Under the pieces are notes generated by a model. It was given only the letters and a program-made list of their open reading frames with translations, was not told the DNA's origin and ran no database searches. This document shows, piece after piece, positions 11,171-21,314 of a stretch of DNA of 64,000 nucleotides. The translations under genes and the position numbers were made by a program. Origin of the DNA: Septoria linicola (lineage: Eukaryota; Ascomycota; Dothideomycetes; Mycosphaerellales; Mycosphaerellaceae); assembly GCA_024114885.1 (NCBI GenBank), contig CP099423.1, positions 2,418,001 to 2,482,000 on the forward strand, given 5' to 3'. Numbering within the stretch: the stretch's first letter is position 1; every line of letters starts with the position of its first letter.

Positions 11171-11722
11171 GGGTGATGTTGACCAGGAGAGGACATTCAC
11201 TGCAAAGAGCGCTGGGAGGTGCGCAATGGGTTGTGCTTTATTGCCCAGCAGGAAAAGTGCGTAGCGAAATTGAGATCCCTCAACTGCAGCTGAAGTGGAT
11301 CAGTATCTATCGAGCACCAAGGCCCGGCTGACGTTGCAAGTCTTGTGCTCAGCATATCATTGTCCCGAACACTGATCCTAGACATCTGGGCGGCTTAAGC
11401 CTTAAGCCGAGAGTTCAGCCCGGCTCAAACGCTGGTGCGAACGGCAAGCGTCGCTCAGAAGTGTAAGCCGGTGCCAAGATTCCGTCAACAGCGTCGGTTT
11501 ACAGCAGAGTCGCAAGAATGTGGTCAGGAGCAACCAGGAATCTGACATATACCGTCAACAATGCGGTAAGAGTAAGAGTGTATTCTATGTGGTAGGTCAG
11601 ACAGACATAAGCAGGACTCTCGCACCCAGATCTCCATCACTTTCATCGCCATTCCATCTCCACGCAAAGCTTCTTTCACGCCACTGAACAAAGCGGCATT
11701 ACCCATTCCAGCAGGAACAAAG
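11171..11722. promoter_or_regulatory. Divergent promoter, TTC36-like / HPPD
   Basis: These 552 bases separate the two start codons of the head-to-head TTC36-like and HPPD genes and must hold both promoters. The most notable element is the perfect palindrome at 11391-11409 (separate entry). CT-rich tracts occur at about 11600-11690 on the HPPD side. No other gene fits here. Confidence 0.7.
11391..11409. promoter_or_regulatory. Perfect palindrome CGG-N13-CCG, candidate Zn2Cys6 site
   Basis: CGGCTTAAG-C-CTTAAGCCG is a perfect 9+9 inverted repeat with one central base. Its ends are CGG and CCG, the inverted-triplet arrangement bound by dimers of Zn2Cys6 factors, here with 13 bases between triplets. 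It sits 221 bases from the TTC36-like start and 314 bases from the HPPD start. In aspergilli tyrosine catabolism is controlled by a Zn2Cys6 regulator (HmgR), so this is a reasonable candidate site, but binding is inferred. Confidence 0.5.
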
Positions 11723-13030
11723 ATGGCACCCGGAGCGCTCATCGACACACCACCGAGTGGTCGCTCGTCGCCTCTCTACGAGACCGACGATGTCGCACCT
11801 GCCATGCAATCGCCTTCCAGACACGTCGGGTATAGAGGATACGACCATGTTACATGGTGGGTCGGCAATGCAAAGCAGGTCGCTCAGGTATGGTAGACAT
11901 CGATACCGTACTGTCGAGCTGTGTACTGATATTATCATTAGTTCTACACGACCCGGATGGGCTTTCAACCTGTAGCATACAAAGGCCTCGAAACCGGATC
12001 ACGATATGTTGCATCACATGTGGTTCAGAATGGGGATGTGCGCTTCGTTTTCACATCTCCAGTCCGCTCATCATCACGACAAGCGTTGAACCCGGCGCCA
12101 CCAAAAGAACAAAAGCTGCTCAACGAAATGTACGACCACTTGGACAAGCATGGTGATGGTGTGAAGGATGTAGCGTTCGAAGTCGACGATGTCTATGCCA
12201 TCTATGAAAATGCCATTTCTAGCGGCGCGACTTCTGTCTCGCCACCTCGCACAGACTCCTCAGACGAAGGCGACGTCCTATTAGCATCGATCAGAACGTA
12301 TGGCGACACCACGCACACGTTCATCCAACGCACGACGTATTCCGGGACATTCCTCCCAGGCTATCGATCGATCACAACATCAGATTCTGCAAATGCATAC
12401 CTCCCTTCAATCGACCTAGAAGCAATCGATCACTGCGTCGGCAATCAAAACTGGGACGAAATGGACGCTGCCTGCGACTTTTACGAACGCTGTCTCGGCT
12501 TCCACCGCTTCTGGTCCGTCGACGACAAAGACATCTGTACCGACTACTCCGCGCTCAAATCGATCGTCATGTCCAGCGAAAACGGCATCGTAAAAATGCC
12601 CATCAACGAACCCGCCCACGGCAAGAAGAAATCCCAAATCGAAGAATACGTCGACTTCTACAACGGCCCGGGAGTCCAACACATCGCTCTCCGCACCACA
12701 AACATCATCGCCGCCGTGTCCAATCTCCGTGCACGAGGTGTCGAATTCATTTCTGTTCCTCCGACATATTACGAGCAAATGAAGCTACGCATCAAGGAGA
12801 CGGGCCTGAAACTGAATGAGAGTTTTGAAACGATACAGAAGTTGAATATCCTGATTGATTTTGATGAAGGAGGGTATTTGTTGCAGTTGTTCACGAAGCC
12901 GTTGATGGATCGGCCGACGGTGTTTATTGAGATTATTCAGAGGGAGAATTTTGATGGGTTTGGGGCGGGGAATTTCAAGAGTTTGTTTGAGGCTATTGAG
13001 AGGGAGCAGGAGGCGAGGGGGAATTTGTAG
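11723..13030 (+). CDS. hpdA: 4-hydroxyphenylpyruvate dioxygenase, 2 exons
   Basis: Exons 11723-11887 and 11942-13030 join over a 54-base intron (GTATGG..TTAG, phase 0) to give 417 residues. The enzyme converts 4-hydroxyphenylpyruvate to homogentisate, the second step of tyrosine degradation and the entry to pyomelanin. The first exon supplies YRGYDHVTWWVGNAKQVAQ, the start of the N-terminal vicinal-oxygen-chelate domain. The Fe(II) ligands appear as His219 (DHCVGNQ), His302 (GVQHIAL) and Glu385 (VFIEIIQR). The C-terminal gate helix FGAGNFKSLFEAIEREQ is intact. Length matches the family. It is head-to-head with the TTC36-like gene; homogentisate dioxygenase and other pathway genes are not seen nearby, so this is not a full tyrosine cluster. 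Confidence 0.96.
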
Positions 13031-13628
13031 GTGGTATGGGTGGTGCTATGAGGCAGTTGAGATGGAGGGATGGAGGGTTGGAGACGGAGGGAGCAAAAAG
13101 TGTCACATAAATGAATGATGGGTTAGCGGGCGTTCAGCATGATATGGCACAATCAGGAAAGCAAATATTAGAAAACTCAGTCTTGTTCTCATGGCTACAT
13201 CGCGACCATTCCTATCTGCAGCTACTGCTTCCGCGATCACGAGATGCGTCTGTAGACTGCTCGTTGCCAGAACGAGCAGCTCGAAGAGTCAGCGCTCCCT
13301 AATGCGTCCCTGTTAAGAGATGTCTCAGCTCCCGCGCGCTGTTATTCCGACTCCAGTTGTTCCCTTGGCGCCATTCTTTCGATGTATGCACCAAGCCTAA
13401 GCTCGCTGTCGATGTTAGTGCGCCTTTGTTTTGTGCTTAGTTGCGAGTTCTGCTTTCGGAAATGGTGGCCAGCTTGCTCTGAGCCAAAGCACATCCTGAT
13501 CAAGAAACTCTCTCTTGTGGTTTGCTGCTGGCGACTTCCTTCTTGACCAGAAGGCCTCGCATATGCGTGGACTTCATGTCTTCGTGTTTCGCTCCACGCA
13601 ATGATCCGAGAACAGCATAGCCGGATCC
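13031..13628. other. Intergenic 3' region
   Basis: Convergent space between HPPD and the first F-box-like gene. Short frames show no motif; nothing recognised. Confidence 0.6.
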
Positions 13629-14447
13629 TTACAGCCATACCTCAGGTTTGTTGATCAAGGCCATGATGATGGACTCTCCCTTGAGCCGCAAGATCTTCCT
13701 GTCTGCTTCAACCTCTTTGAAGTACTTCTTAATCATCGGCATGTGGTAGCCGTTTCCACTGACAATCTCCAGTCCGTCAGCTTCGCTATACCTCAGACGA
13801 TAGCGTTTGTTTGTGCCACCAAGATTCAGGCCAACATTTCGTAAGCTTCGCGCAAAATTGCCGCCGACATCTGTCGCCCAGGATCTCAAGACTCTCTGGA
13901 CAAGAGGCCGAGATCTGCGTGTCAGGTCTCTCACAGGTAGCTGCATGTTGATCCAGATAGTTGTGATGCTGACGATCAGCGGCAGGGACTCAGCTCGGAT
14001 CTGCTGGCAGACTTGGGTGATACCCGGCAGAGGCGCTGTCCTGAATCTGTTGCGCTCGCGAGTGACGATTTCGTGGCTTTTGCCGTATCTATCTCCTGGT
14101 GCGAGGTACCCGTAGATCTCGTTGCGAAGCTCGGGTGCAAGGTCGAGGAAGCGGAATGGCTGAGCAATGAGCTCAATCTCGTGCAGATAAGCATTGAAGT
14201 CCGTGATCGCAAGACGCTTGATGTGGTCTGGAAGGCGCGCGAGGCATTCAGAACTGACTCGAGACTCAATCGCAGTGCACGCGCGAAGGCGGGTCTTCTT
14301 GTCGAGCTTCTCTGAGGTGACGCGGAAGCCAGCACAATGGCGGTGGCAGGCGATACCTTTCGACTCGAGTAGAGCTTGAGTGACTGGAACCCATTCTGCA
14401 AAATTGGTGTCGTCAAGAACGACTTTCTTGCGCGGAGTGGATGGCAT
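13629..14447 (-). CDS. F-box/2EXR-like protein, tandem copy A
   Basis: Single exon, 272 residues from ATG 14447 (MPSTPRKKVVLDDTNFAEW). The central motif FRFLDLAPELRNEIYGYLAP (about residues 96-115) is the LPxELRNxIY helix typical of the fungal F-box/2EXR-like expansions, followed by TQVCQQIRAESLPL, which fits the usual CRQIRxE helix. The C-terminus (EADRKILRLKGESIIMALINKPEVWL, given in part) closely matches the next minus-strand gene, so the two are tandem duplicates. F-box proteins usually bind Skp1 to present substrates for ubiquitination, but these fungal families are mostly uncharacterised. Confidence 0.75.
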   Translation of the reverse strand: MPSTPRKKVVLDDTNFAEWVPVTQALLESKGIACHRHCAGFRVTSEKLDKKTRLRACTAIESRVSSECLARLPDHIKRLAITDFNAYLHEIELIAQPFRFLDLAPELRNEIYGYLAPGDRYGKSHEIVTRERNRFRTAPLPGITQVCQQIRAESLPLIVSITTIWINMQLPVRDLTRRSRPLVQRVLRSWATDVGGNFARSLRNVGLNLGGTNKRYRLRYSEADGLEIVSGNGYHMPMIKKYFKEVEADRKILRLKGESIIMALINKPEVWL

Positions 14448-15056
14448 GATGAATGATGTGTCCGAAGTATGTGAGGTTTCTGGTGTGCTGATCTTAGGAC
14501 TGAATGCCGCAGCGGTGTTTCCGAGAGGCAGCGATACTGGAGTAAGACAAGAGTGACCTCAAATGATGGCGGTATCTGCTTTTGTTATGTGTTATCCAAT
14601 TCGTGTATGGGTAGAGTTGGTGTCGAGAAATGGAGAATGACAGGCTTGGAAAATTGAAGTAGGCCAGTGAGTTCGAGTGAATGCAATCATGCAGGGTCCA
14701 ACTTTATCGTGGCTGGTTGCTTCAGAGGTGAGAGCAGTCCTGGCGTGAGGAACGTAGCTGGAAGAGATTAGCCTTAGCATGCAGTGTACGAAAGGTTGCC
14801 TGCAGCCGAATCAGCTCCAACTGTCTGCATGAGCAGATCTGATAGTATGGGTAGTCGCAAGTGTCATGTCATACTGCGGTGCTTGAAGGATATGAAGTAG
14901 TATGATGCCGCTCTCCACACTTCGGCGTCGACTAATGTCGTTCCTTACGTTGTGCAACAGCGTCTCCGCCTTTAGCACGCGTGTATCTACCGACTGGTGC
15001 AGCAGTGCGTACCGCGCCATAGTGTCTATACACTTCCTGACGGGCGGACAACGACA
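14448..15056. other. Spacer between the tandem F-box-like genes
   Basis: About 600 bases; promoter of copy A and terminator of copy B are expected. No gene recognised. Confidence 0.6.
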
Positions 15057-15860
15057 TCAGCACCAAACATCGGGCCTCCGCATGATGGCCATAACAATGG
15101 ATTCTCTTTGCAGTCTCAGCACCTTCCTGTCGTCTTCGATCGCTCTGACATGGTCTTTGATTTGAGTCGTGATGTCGGCCGTTGCTTCCGATGTCTCAAT
15201 TTCAAGACCTCGCGACACAGAGAAGGTGAGATGGTGCTGTCTGAGACCTATCTTCAGCGTGAAGTGTCGAAGCTGTCTCAAATACGCACTGGCAGCCATG
15301 CTGGCCCATCGCCGGATGAGACTCTCAATCTGTCCCCTTTGATTGGCGGCGACTCGCATGCGTAGATGACGCGTCGTGGCAAATAGAGAAAACGATTCTG
15401 CTCTGAGTTGTTTCGAGATCTTAGCAACTGCAGGCATGTCGAAAGTGGCTATTGTTCTTTTCCGGGAAATCGATTGTCCGAAGGGTACGTATCCGAAGGG
15501 TACGTACTCAAGGTCAGATAGTTGCACGAAGTGCTTGATGCCATCTGTGTGTGGCAAGATCTGGTCATAGATTCTATTCCGAAGTTCTGGGGGCAGATCC
15601 GTGAATCTGAAGGGGCGGGTGAGTAGTCGAAGGTGCTCCACCGCGTTGAGAAGGTCTGCTGATGGCACTCTGAGAAGTAATTTCGGCTGTGTGAGACCTG
15701 AAATGTGGATTGCGGCACTGACAGACTCGTCTTCGGTGGCTGCATTGACTCGACCAATCGTGTGCACAAGTCCAAGTGCGCTGAGCTGGGACCGCACACT
15801 GGACAACCACGCGTCGAAGTCGGCATCGCTCAGGATGTCGTTGGTCAGTACTGAGCTCAT
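15057..15860 (-). CDS. F-box/2EXR-like protein, tandem copy B
   Basis: Single exon, 267 residues from ATG 15860 (MSSVLTNDILSDADFDAWL). The layout equals that of copy A: an N-terminal helical part with DADFDAWLSSVRSQLSALGL, the RPFRFTDLPPELRNRIYDQI motif near residue 90, ISKQLRAESFSLF, and the C-terminal AIEDDRKVLRLQRESIVMAI, which parallels copy A. A 15-base direct repeat near 15478-15507 encodes the doubled YVPFG-YVPFG, a recent in-frame duplication not present in copy A. Function is unknown; an adaptor role in ubiquitination is only family inference. Confidence 0.75.
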   Translation of the reverse strand: MSSVLTNDILSDADFDAWLSSVRSQLSALGLVHTIGRVNAATEDESVSAAIHISGLTQPKLLLRVPSADLLNAVEHLRLLTRPFRFTDLPPELRNRIYDQILPHTDGIKHFVQLSDLEYVPFGYVPFGQSISRKRTIATFDMPAVAKISKQLRAESFSLFATTRHLRMRVAANQRGQIESLIRRWASMAASAYLRQLRHFTLKIGLRQHHLTFSVSRGLEIETSEATADITTQIKDHVRAIEDDRKVLRLQRESIVMAIMRRPDVWC

Positions 15861-16848
15861 CGTGGTGATACTTACTGTGGTGACGTGAGATGTTGCTGCG
15901 TATCATTGACAAAGCAGGTCCAAAAAGAAGGGATGGCACATCTGTGAGGTTGTCAACTTCCGTATTAGCGACTCGAAAATTGCAAGTGAACGTAATGTGA
16001 AGCGTGAGATCACATCAGACTCCACGATCATGTGATAGATCGTAAATGTCATCATCCCTATGGTTAGTCGTTGGCAAGTCGATGCAAGGCTCTCTCCCCA
16101 ATTATCTGTTGATGATCATGATATGTGAAGGTGAAGCTGAAAATTCAAGCAGAGGTCAAAATCTGATCACGTGCTGCTTGGCTGTCGACTTTCACACCTC
16201 GCCTTTCGGGCGCCATCACGACATGATCAAAAAGTAACACCATCAGTCGCAAGCTCCAAGTATCTTATGCTTCGTGTCCGTCGTTCGAGGTTTCTCCTAT
16301 GCTGCAAAGAGCTCTTGCTACGCTGCCGCGCTCGTTATGCAGAGCGCGATGCTGGCTCGGCCATGCTCATGCATGCGCGCCTCATGGGCACGCAGAATTG
16401 CCTGTCCGTAGCGAATATCGCCGTGCGAGATACAACATCAGACCCAGTTGCGAAGCTGGCGCTTCAGATGCAGTCTCGCGACTACGACGGCTTCAGAATG
16501 CAGAAGCCCTATAGCAGTGAGCATGCAGGATTCGGGCACTTCTACTTCCTGTTTTGGAACATTGCGAGCGAGCGGACCCCTTTACTGTACCATTTGGCAC
16601 CGCTGACTGACCCTCGGTGCGTGCAAAAAGCCCGAAGGATTCAGCCAAGACCATGCCAACAATCAGACTTCATGCCTTCGCGCTCACTTGATGGCATCGC
16701 GCGATGAATAGCGTGTGCATAATCAAAGTATGCCATGATAATGCACAATCCTCCTATCAGAGGAAAAGATATAAGTACATCAAGGGATTGACGATTCTGC
16801 TAACATACAGCATTAATCTCGAGGTCAGCACACTTTGTAACATTCGTC
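15861..16848. other. Intergenic region with weak small-frame candidate
   Basis: Upstream of both the F-box-like copy B (minus) and the monooxygenase (plus). A plus-strand ATG frame at 16299-16514 (71 residues, MLQRALATLPRSLCRARCW) has the Arg/Leu-rich look of a mitochondrial presequence but no further support. Nothing else recognised. Confidence 0.5.
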
Positions 16849-18229
16849 ATGCCACAGCAAAGATTCAAAGTTCTCATCGCAGGAGCCGGTAAAGCAGGCT
16901 TATGCACAGCCATTGGTCTCGCAAAGCAGGGCCATGAAGTTGTGCTGCTCGACAGCGCACACAAGCTATCACCTGTCGGAGCTGGCATACACGTGCCACC
17001 GAATGCGACTCTAATTCTAGAGCGTTGGAACATCCTCGAGAGGTTCAGACACGTCGCAATTTCACCTTCTGGCTTTATTTTCCGGCGATACGATGACAGC
17101 TCTGTGCTTGCTCAGCCGAAGCCATCTGTGCCGAGCACTGCGCAAAAGACACCATACTGGTCGATGAAGAGAAGCGACTACCAACAAGGTCTTTTTGATG
17201 CAGCTGTTGAAGCAGGCGTCGAAGTCCTGTTGGGAAAGAGGGTCGTCAGCATAAATGACCACGAGCCATCAGTGACCACTAGCGAGGGCGAAACCTTTCA
17301 CGGCAATCTGGTAATCATCGCAGACGGTATCACGAGAACAGTGCCATTTGACATGATCAAGCTGACTCTGTCTAGGCATGAAATCTCGTCTTCGCCAGTT
17401 GATGATCCCTGAGGAGGATGTCTCCCCGATCTTGCAGCCACTATCAACCTATCGAGCCATGGCCACTCGGGAGGAAGTCATGTCGGATCCAAAAGCCTCT
17501 TTGGTACTCGAGAACGGAGGCACGAACGTCTGGCTCGGGCTTTCTCGACATGTGATCATCTACCCAGCCGAGAATGGCAAGATCTTCTCGATTAACGGCA
17601 CGCATCCAACTCGAAATGATTCTGCAGCAGAATGGAACAAGCCGGCTGACATCGAAGAGATTCAAGCCAAGTTCCACGACTTCGACCCTGCTCTGCGAGC
17701 AGTACTTGCCAAGTCTCAGGATTGCAAGTCTTGGGCTCTGGCCGAAGTACCACGACTGCCATGATGGACGTCAAAGTCAGGCAAGATTGCTCTAATTGGC
17801 GATGCTGCTCATGGTATGCTGCAGTTCCTTGCTCAAGGCGCCGCAATGGCCACTGAAGATGCAGCCGCGTTGGTGGAAGTCATGTCTGCGGCGAAGTCTG
17901 ACCGAGACATTCCAAAAGCAATGCGAATCTACGAAATAAGTCGCAAGTGGCGATGCGAGAAAGTGCAGGCTAGCGCTCGTCGCAATGGAGAGTTCATACA
18001 CATGCCAGACGGAGAAGAACAAGAACATCGCGATCGCAAAATGGCTGGTCTGCAACGCGCAGAAGATGAGGAAGTCGACACTGGACCGCTTCTAGACTCG
18101 AATTTTTCATCATGGTTGTACAATCATAATGCATTTGATCATGTAAGTCGTATGCTCCCTGTTCTGTCGTTATATCATTTGCTAATGCTCCTCCAGACCC
18201 AGAAATTAGTTGTTGAAGCCGGCCTGTAA
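16849..18229 (+). pseudogene. FAD-dependent monooxygenase (salicylate hydroxylase-like) broken by in-frame TGA
   Basis: Exons 16849-17326, 17376-18142 and 18197-18229 rebuild a class A flavoprotein hydroxylase. Seen: the N-terminal FAD-binding FKVLIAGAGKAGLCTAIGLA (GxGxxG), VGAGIHVPPNATLIL, the DG motif NLVIIADG split by the first intron, and the GD motif KIALIGDAAHGMLQF. Between LAEVPRLP and WTSKSGK a single TGA (17762-17764) interrupts the otherwise continuous frame, just before the GD motif that binds FAD ribityl. A 30-base GT..AG excision around it is too short for an intron. A truncated product would lack the flavin GD motif, so the gene is probably dead, or the base is a sequencing error. 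The TGA could come from CGA by one C-to-T change. Confidence 0.75.
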
Positions 18230-18297
18230 TCAGGTTCGCCCATGAGTAGTCCCGCTACCAGATGCTTCCATGCCCCAAACTCCGCAGTCAAATATGC

Positions 18298-18942
18298 TCA
18301 GTCCTCCAAAAAGAACGCCTCAATCAGTCTTGATCTCAGCATCTCGAAATAGACCGTCTTCAGATCCTTTCCATTACCAAATCCTGCTGCGATTCTCTGC
18401 TTCATAAAACCCTCCTCCAGTTCTCGTTTCGCCTCATTCACGTCTCCCAAATGGAACTGCAGTCGTGGACTGAAAGCGAGGTCTCGGCAGAGCTGCGCCG
18501 AAACATACACCGCTACGTCGACTCCACTCTTTTGCAGTTCCCGCAAAGGCTCCGAAGCACGAAACAACATCCCGATATGGTGAGCGACATTCTCAAAGGC
18601 CAGATTCCGGTCTAAGCAGACGATGATGTGCTTGAGCTTTGGTGCTGAAATGTCGCTTTGGCAGATTTTGCGCAGTCGTGTCAGGCTGCTGCCGTTGAGG
18701 GAGTACTCCTGGTGTGCATGAATCGAAGTGATGAATTCGAACGTGTTCTCGTAGATCAGATTTGACGCTTCGTAGTTGATCTGCCTGCAGGTTTGCAGAA
18801 GGGCGAAGGCACGGCTCGCTGGTTCCGATGGACTTGTGAGATCGATATGGACGGGGTCTTGCTTGAGTAGAACGCGTTCGTAGATGTTGTTGCGAAGCTC
18901 GCCTGGAAGTTCGAGGAATCGGCAACGTTTGGTGATCTGCAT
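18298..18942 (-). CDS. F-box/2EXR-like protein
   Basis: 214 residues from ATG 18942. The motif CRFLELPGELRNNIYERVLL begins at residue 7, then FALLQTCRQINYEASNLIYE, the standard CRQIxxEA helix, then NTFEF. The C-terminal half has an alpha/beta look (IIVCLDRNLAFENVAHHIGM) without a recognised fold. An alternative start exists: ATG 19005 with three codons, a GTAAGT intron (18937-18996) and entry in the same frame at 18936, which would replace the first two residues by MEV. I keep the simpler start. It is unrelated in detail to the tandem pair but belongs to the same broad motif class. Function unknown. Confidence 0.7.
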   Translation of the reverse strand: MQITKRCRFLELPGELRNNIYERVLLKQDPVHIDLTSPSEPASRAFALLQTCRQINYEASNLIYENTFEFITSIHAHQEYSLNGSSLTRLRKICQSDISAPKLKHIIVCLDRNLAFENVAHHIGMLFRASEPLRELQKSGVDVAVYVSAQLCRDLAFSPRLQFHLGDVNEAKRELEEGFMKQRIAAGFGNGKDLKTVYFEMLRSRLIEAFFLED

Positions 18943-19573
18943 AAATCTGTCAGAATTTGGTCACACGACGTTTAGCGACGATCGAGCAAAACTTACAACT
19001 TCCATGCTGCAGACTTATGGTACGAGTGAACTCGCTGTTCGAAGCAGTGATCAAGCAGAAAGATACGGAATGTCAGCGGAAGAGATTTCGCCTCTGAACG
19101 TGGCGAGACCGTCTCTTTTGAAAAGGTCGTTCGAAAAAGGCCGTTCTTTCCCTCCACGCATTGTATTACCGCTCTTGGAATAGCGCACTTGGCGTGCAGC
19201 AAATCTAGCGCGCTTACCGTAAATGCTACATCACGGTTGCACAGAAGTGAAGGGATCGTGATGCGGTGTGTAGCAGGACACGATGAGTGCGTCTATACAG
19301 AATACATCGCATAGTCTGGCGCTAGATTGTCTGTATAGCGCGCATCACCTCTACCAGGAGCGTGCAGCGTCAAGAGCTTTAGGACACCGGACCAGATAGG
19401 CCACTCTCGCAGTCCAAGAAGCAAGGAGGCAAGCATACAAGAACCTCGCCAGCTCAATGCATCTTCGGGCACGGAGTCTATGCCTTTCAGCGTCGCACAC
19501 GACAATGACTGCCCAATTGTCCGTCGCTTCGGTGGCTCAGGCCTTGTTGGCGACCCGGAAGCATACCATCTTT
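18943..19573. other. Intergenic
   Basis: Between two minus-strand F-box-like genes. Apart from the optional short 5' exon at 18997-19005, nothing is recognised. Confidence 0.55.
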
Positions 19574-20346
19574 TCAGAAGCCACGCTGAACAGCCCACAC
19601 TGGCCACAACTTACGCAGTACCCTTCCGCGAAAGTCTTTGCCGGCGCTCATACGTTGTGTCGAATCTGCCAAGCTCTCAACCAGAACGTCCAGCTCCCTC
19701 GCCGTGGTCTCTGGTGCTCCAATTGAGAAAGGCCACGCTTGAGGGCCATTCGGCGTACCATCATGGGTGAGGGATAGCTTTGGCGTGATGGATCTCGCCA
19801 TGGCGGCCTTGTGAAAGAGTCTCACGTCGTCCGCGAACTCTCGCCAGAGATGCCCAACCTGCAATGACTCGCTACCAAGATCGATGGGGATGTTACGAAG
19901 TCCTCGGACTCTAAGTACCTCGGGACAGCTCGTGAAATAGTTGAGCTGAGATGGTGCAGCGACGATCAAGCGGAGAGTGTTGAGTTTGTCGACAAGATTG
20001 CGGCATTCGTGGTGAATAGTCTTGCATGTTCGAGAGAGTGCCCATATCTTGTTCGGTGATCCAAAATGGGAGTAGCCGATCTCAATGGAGACCTCGCCAT
20101 CCTCTGCTGTAAGAGCGGATTCGTAGATCTGATTACGAAGCTCTCCAGGAATGGAAAAGAGGAGGCAGTTGGGCTGCGACAAGTCTGGTGGTTCCTGGGC
20201 TCGAGTCAGCTTCGATCTTTTCTCCTACCCGGCGTGCCCGACAGAGCCATATAGCTCACGAATCGCAGACCTTTAGGTGAAGAAAGATGGCGGAAGGTAA
20301 TGCCAATACTTACGCTCAGATTACCCCCGTTAGCGTCGGCCGCCAT
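19574..20346 (-). CDS. F-box/2EXR-like protein, 2 exons
   Basis: The long frame has no ATG before its motif (first possible start is TTG). A short 5' exon solves this: 20314-20346 encodes MAADANGGNLS, followed by a 119-base intron (GTAAGT..GCTGAC..CCCAG, phase 0), then 19574-20194. The protein has 217 residues: CLLFSIPGELRNQIYESALT, then IWALSRTCKTIHHECRNLV, and the C-terminal DFRGRVLRKLWPVWAVQ. That tail is closely matched by the broken gene at 24943-25704 (FRDRILRSFWPLWMM), so the two are paralogues. Exon structure is inferred from splice signals; the domain itself is clear. Confidence 0.7.
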
Positions 20347-20772
20347 GTTGATGTCAATGGTGGAGTTTCCTGAGCTCCAGAGACAGCACACAAACGAAGC
20401 TGAAAACCGCGCTAGCACTTGACTTCACGTGTACTCAGAGCCTACTGCAAACCACTTCACTTCGCGAAGTTTTTCGTGCTGAAGGTGACAAAGGTATGGC
20501 AACCAAGCGGCGATGCACCACACTTGGCCGGGTTGAATGACATCTGGCATTCCTCGATCTATCACCAGAATCGCCTCGGACTCACTCACACTCGTACAAG
20601 CTGTTGTATAGATTTGCTAGCAATCGATACCAAGAGAAGCAAAGCCCTGAATCGGATCAGCAAGACCTCGCGAACAACCAAGCAGGCTTTGCCTTACCAA
20701 CACAGCCAAACAACCCGAAGACGTCTTATGGGCAGTCGTGTTCTTGCGTCCAGATCCTCCTCGATCGGTCGT
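20347..20772. other. Intergenic
   Basis: Between the 5' end of the F-box-like gene and the 3' end of the secreted-protein candidate, both on the minus strand. No ATG frame with support. Confidence 0.55.
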
Positions 20773-21314
20773 TCAACCGCCATTCGTCACCGGTAGTGTT
20801 CCTGAGTTGGCCGTAGTGCTTGCTCGTGACGCGCCTGATGTGCCAGTGCGACCTGCGGTATTACTGACAGGCGCGAATGGATTCCAGCCCTGCTTGTCAG
20901 GAGGACCCATCGTCCACGATGTGAAGTGAACATCAGTATGATCAGTGTACCAGCCGTCAGTGTGATCTGCTGAGATAGAGCCTCCGGTGCATTGCGCACC
21001 CAACTGCTTGCCCTCTGGAGTCTCGCAGATGTCGAAGGGATTGCGTGATGGGTTTGTCCAGTGCACTTCCTCTGCAGGTTGATTGTTGTAATAGCCGCTG
21101 TACCAGCTCCATTCGGACTGACGCTTCCGGCGACGCTTTCCGAATCCAGCTAAGACTGCGAGTACGTCTGGAACCTCTCCATCACCGCAGCCGCTGCTCT
21201 GGCTCCGATAGCATTGATGGGCAAGAGGTTATAGGCACGAAATCCTTCGAAGGCTGGTACAGGCAGTCCTGCAACAGCTGTGGCCCACAGAACGACGTAA
21301 ACTGATGGTCTCAT
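20773..21314 (-). CDS. Candidate small secreted protein with dibasic site, 2 exons
   Basis: Exons 21261-21314 and 20773-21198 (minus strand), joined by a 62-base intron (GTACCA, branch-like CTATAAC, acceptor CCAG), give 159 residues in phase 0. Without the intron the ATG frame stops early and the downstream frame lacks an ATG. The first exon is a short hydrophobic leader (MRPSVYVVLWATAVAGLP), consistent with a signal peptide. Residues ~38-45 are GKRRRKRQ, a Kex2-like processing site. The mature part is rich in Trp, Asp, Gly and Thr (SEWSWYSGYY, DGWYTDHTDVHFTSW), with two cysteines, and ends in a Ser/Thr/Gly tail. No family recognised. A secreted or cell-wall protein is the best guess. Confidence 0.5.

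Noticed and set aside
11171..11200. Longer TTC36-like start
   Set aside because: The codon is GTG; ATG 11170 begins the conserved region.
16171..16707. 178-residue plus-strand frame
   Set aside because: Starts at GTG, mixed composition, no motif, and overlaps another equally weak frame.
17745..17775. Short intron removing the monooxygenase TGA
   Set aside because: The only GT..AG solution is about 30 bases, below any normal fungal intron length.
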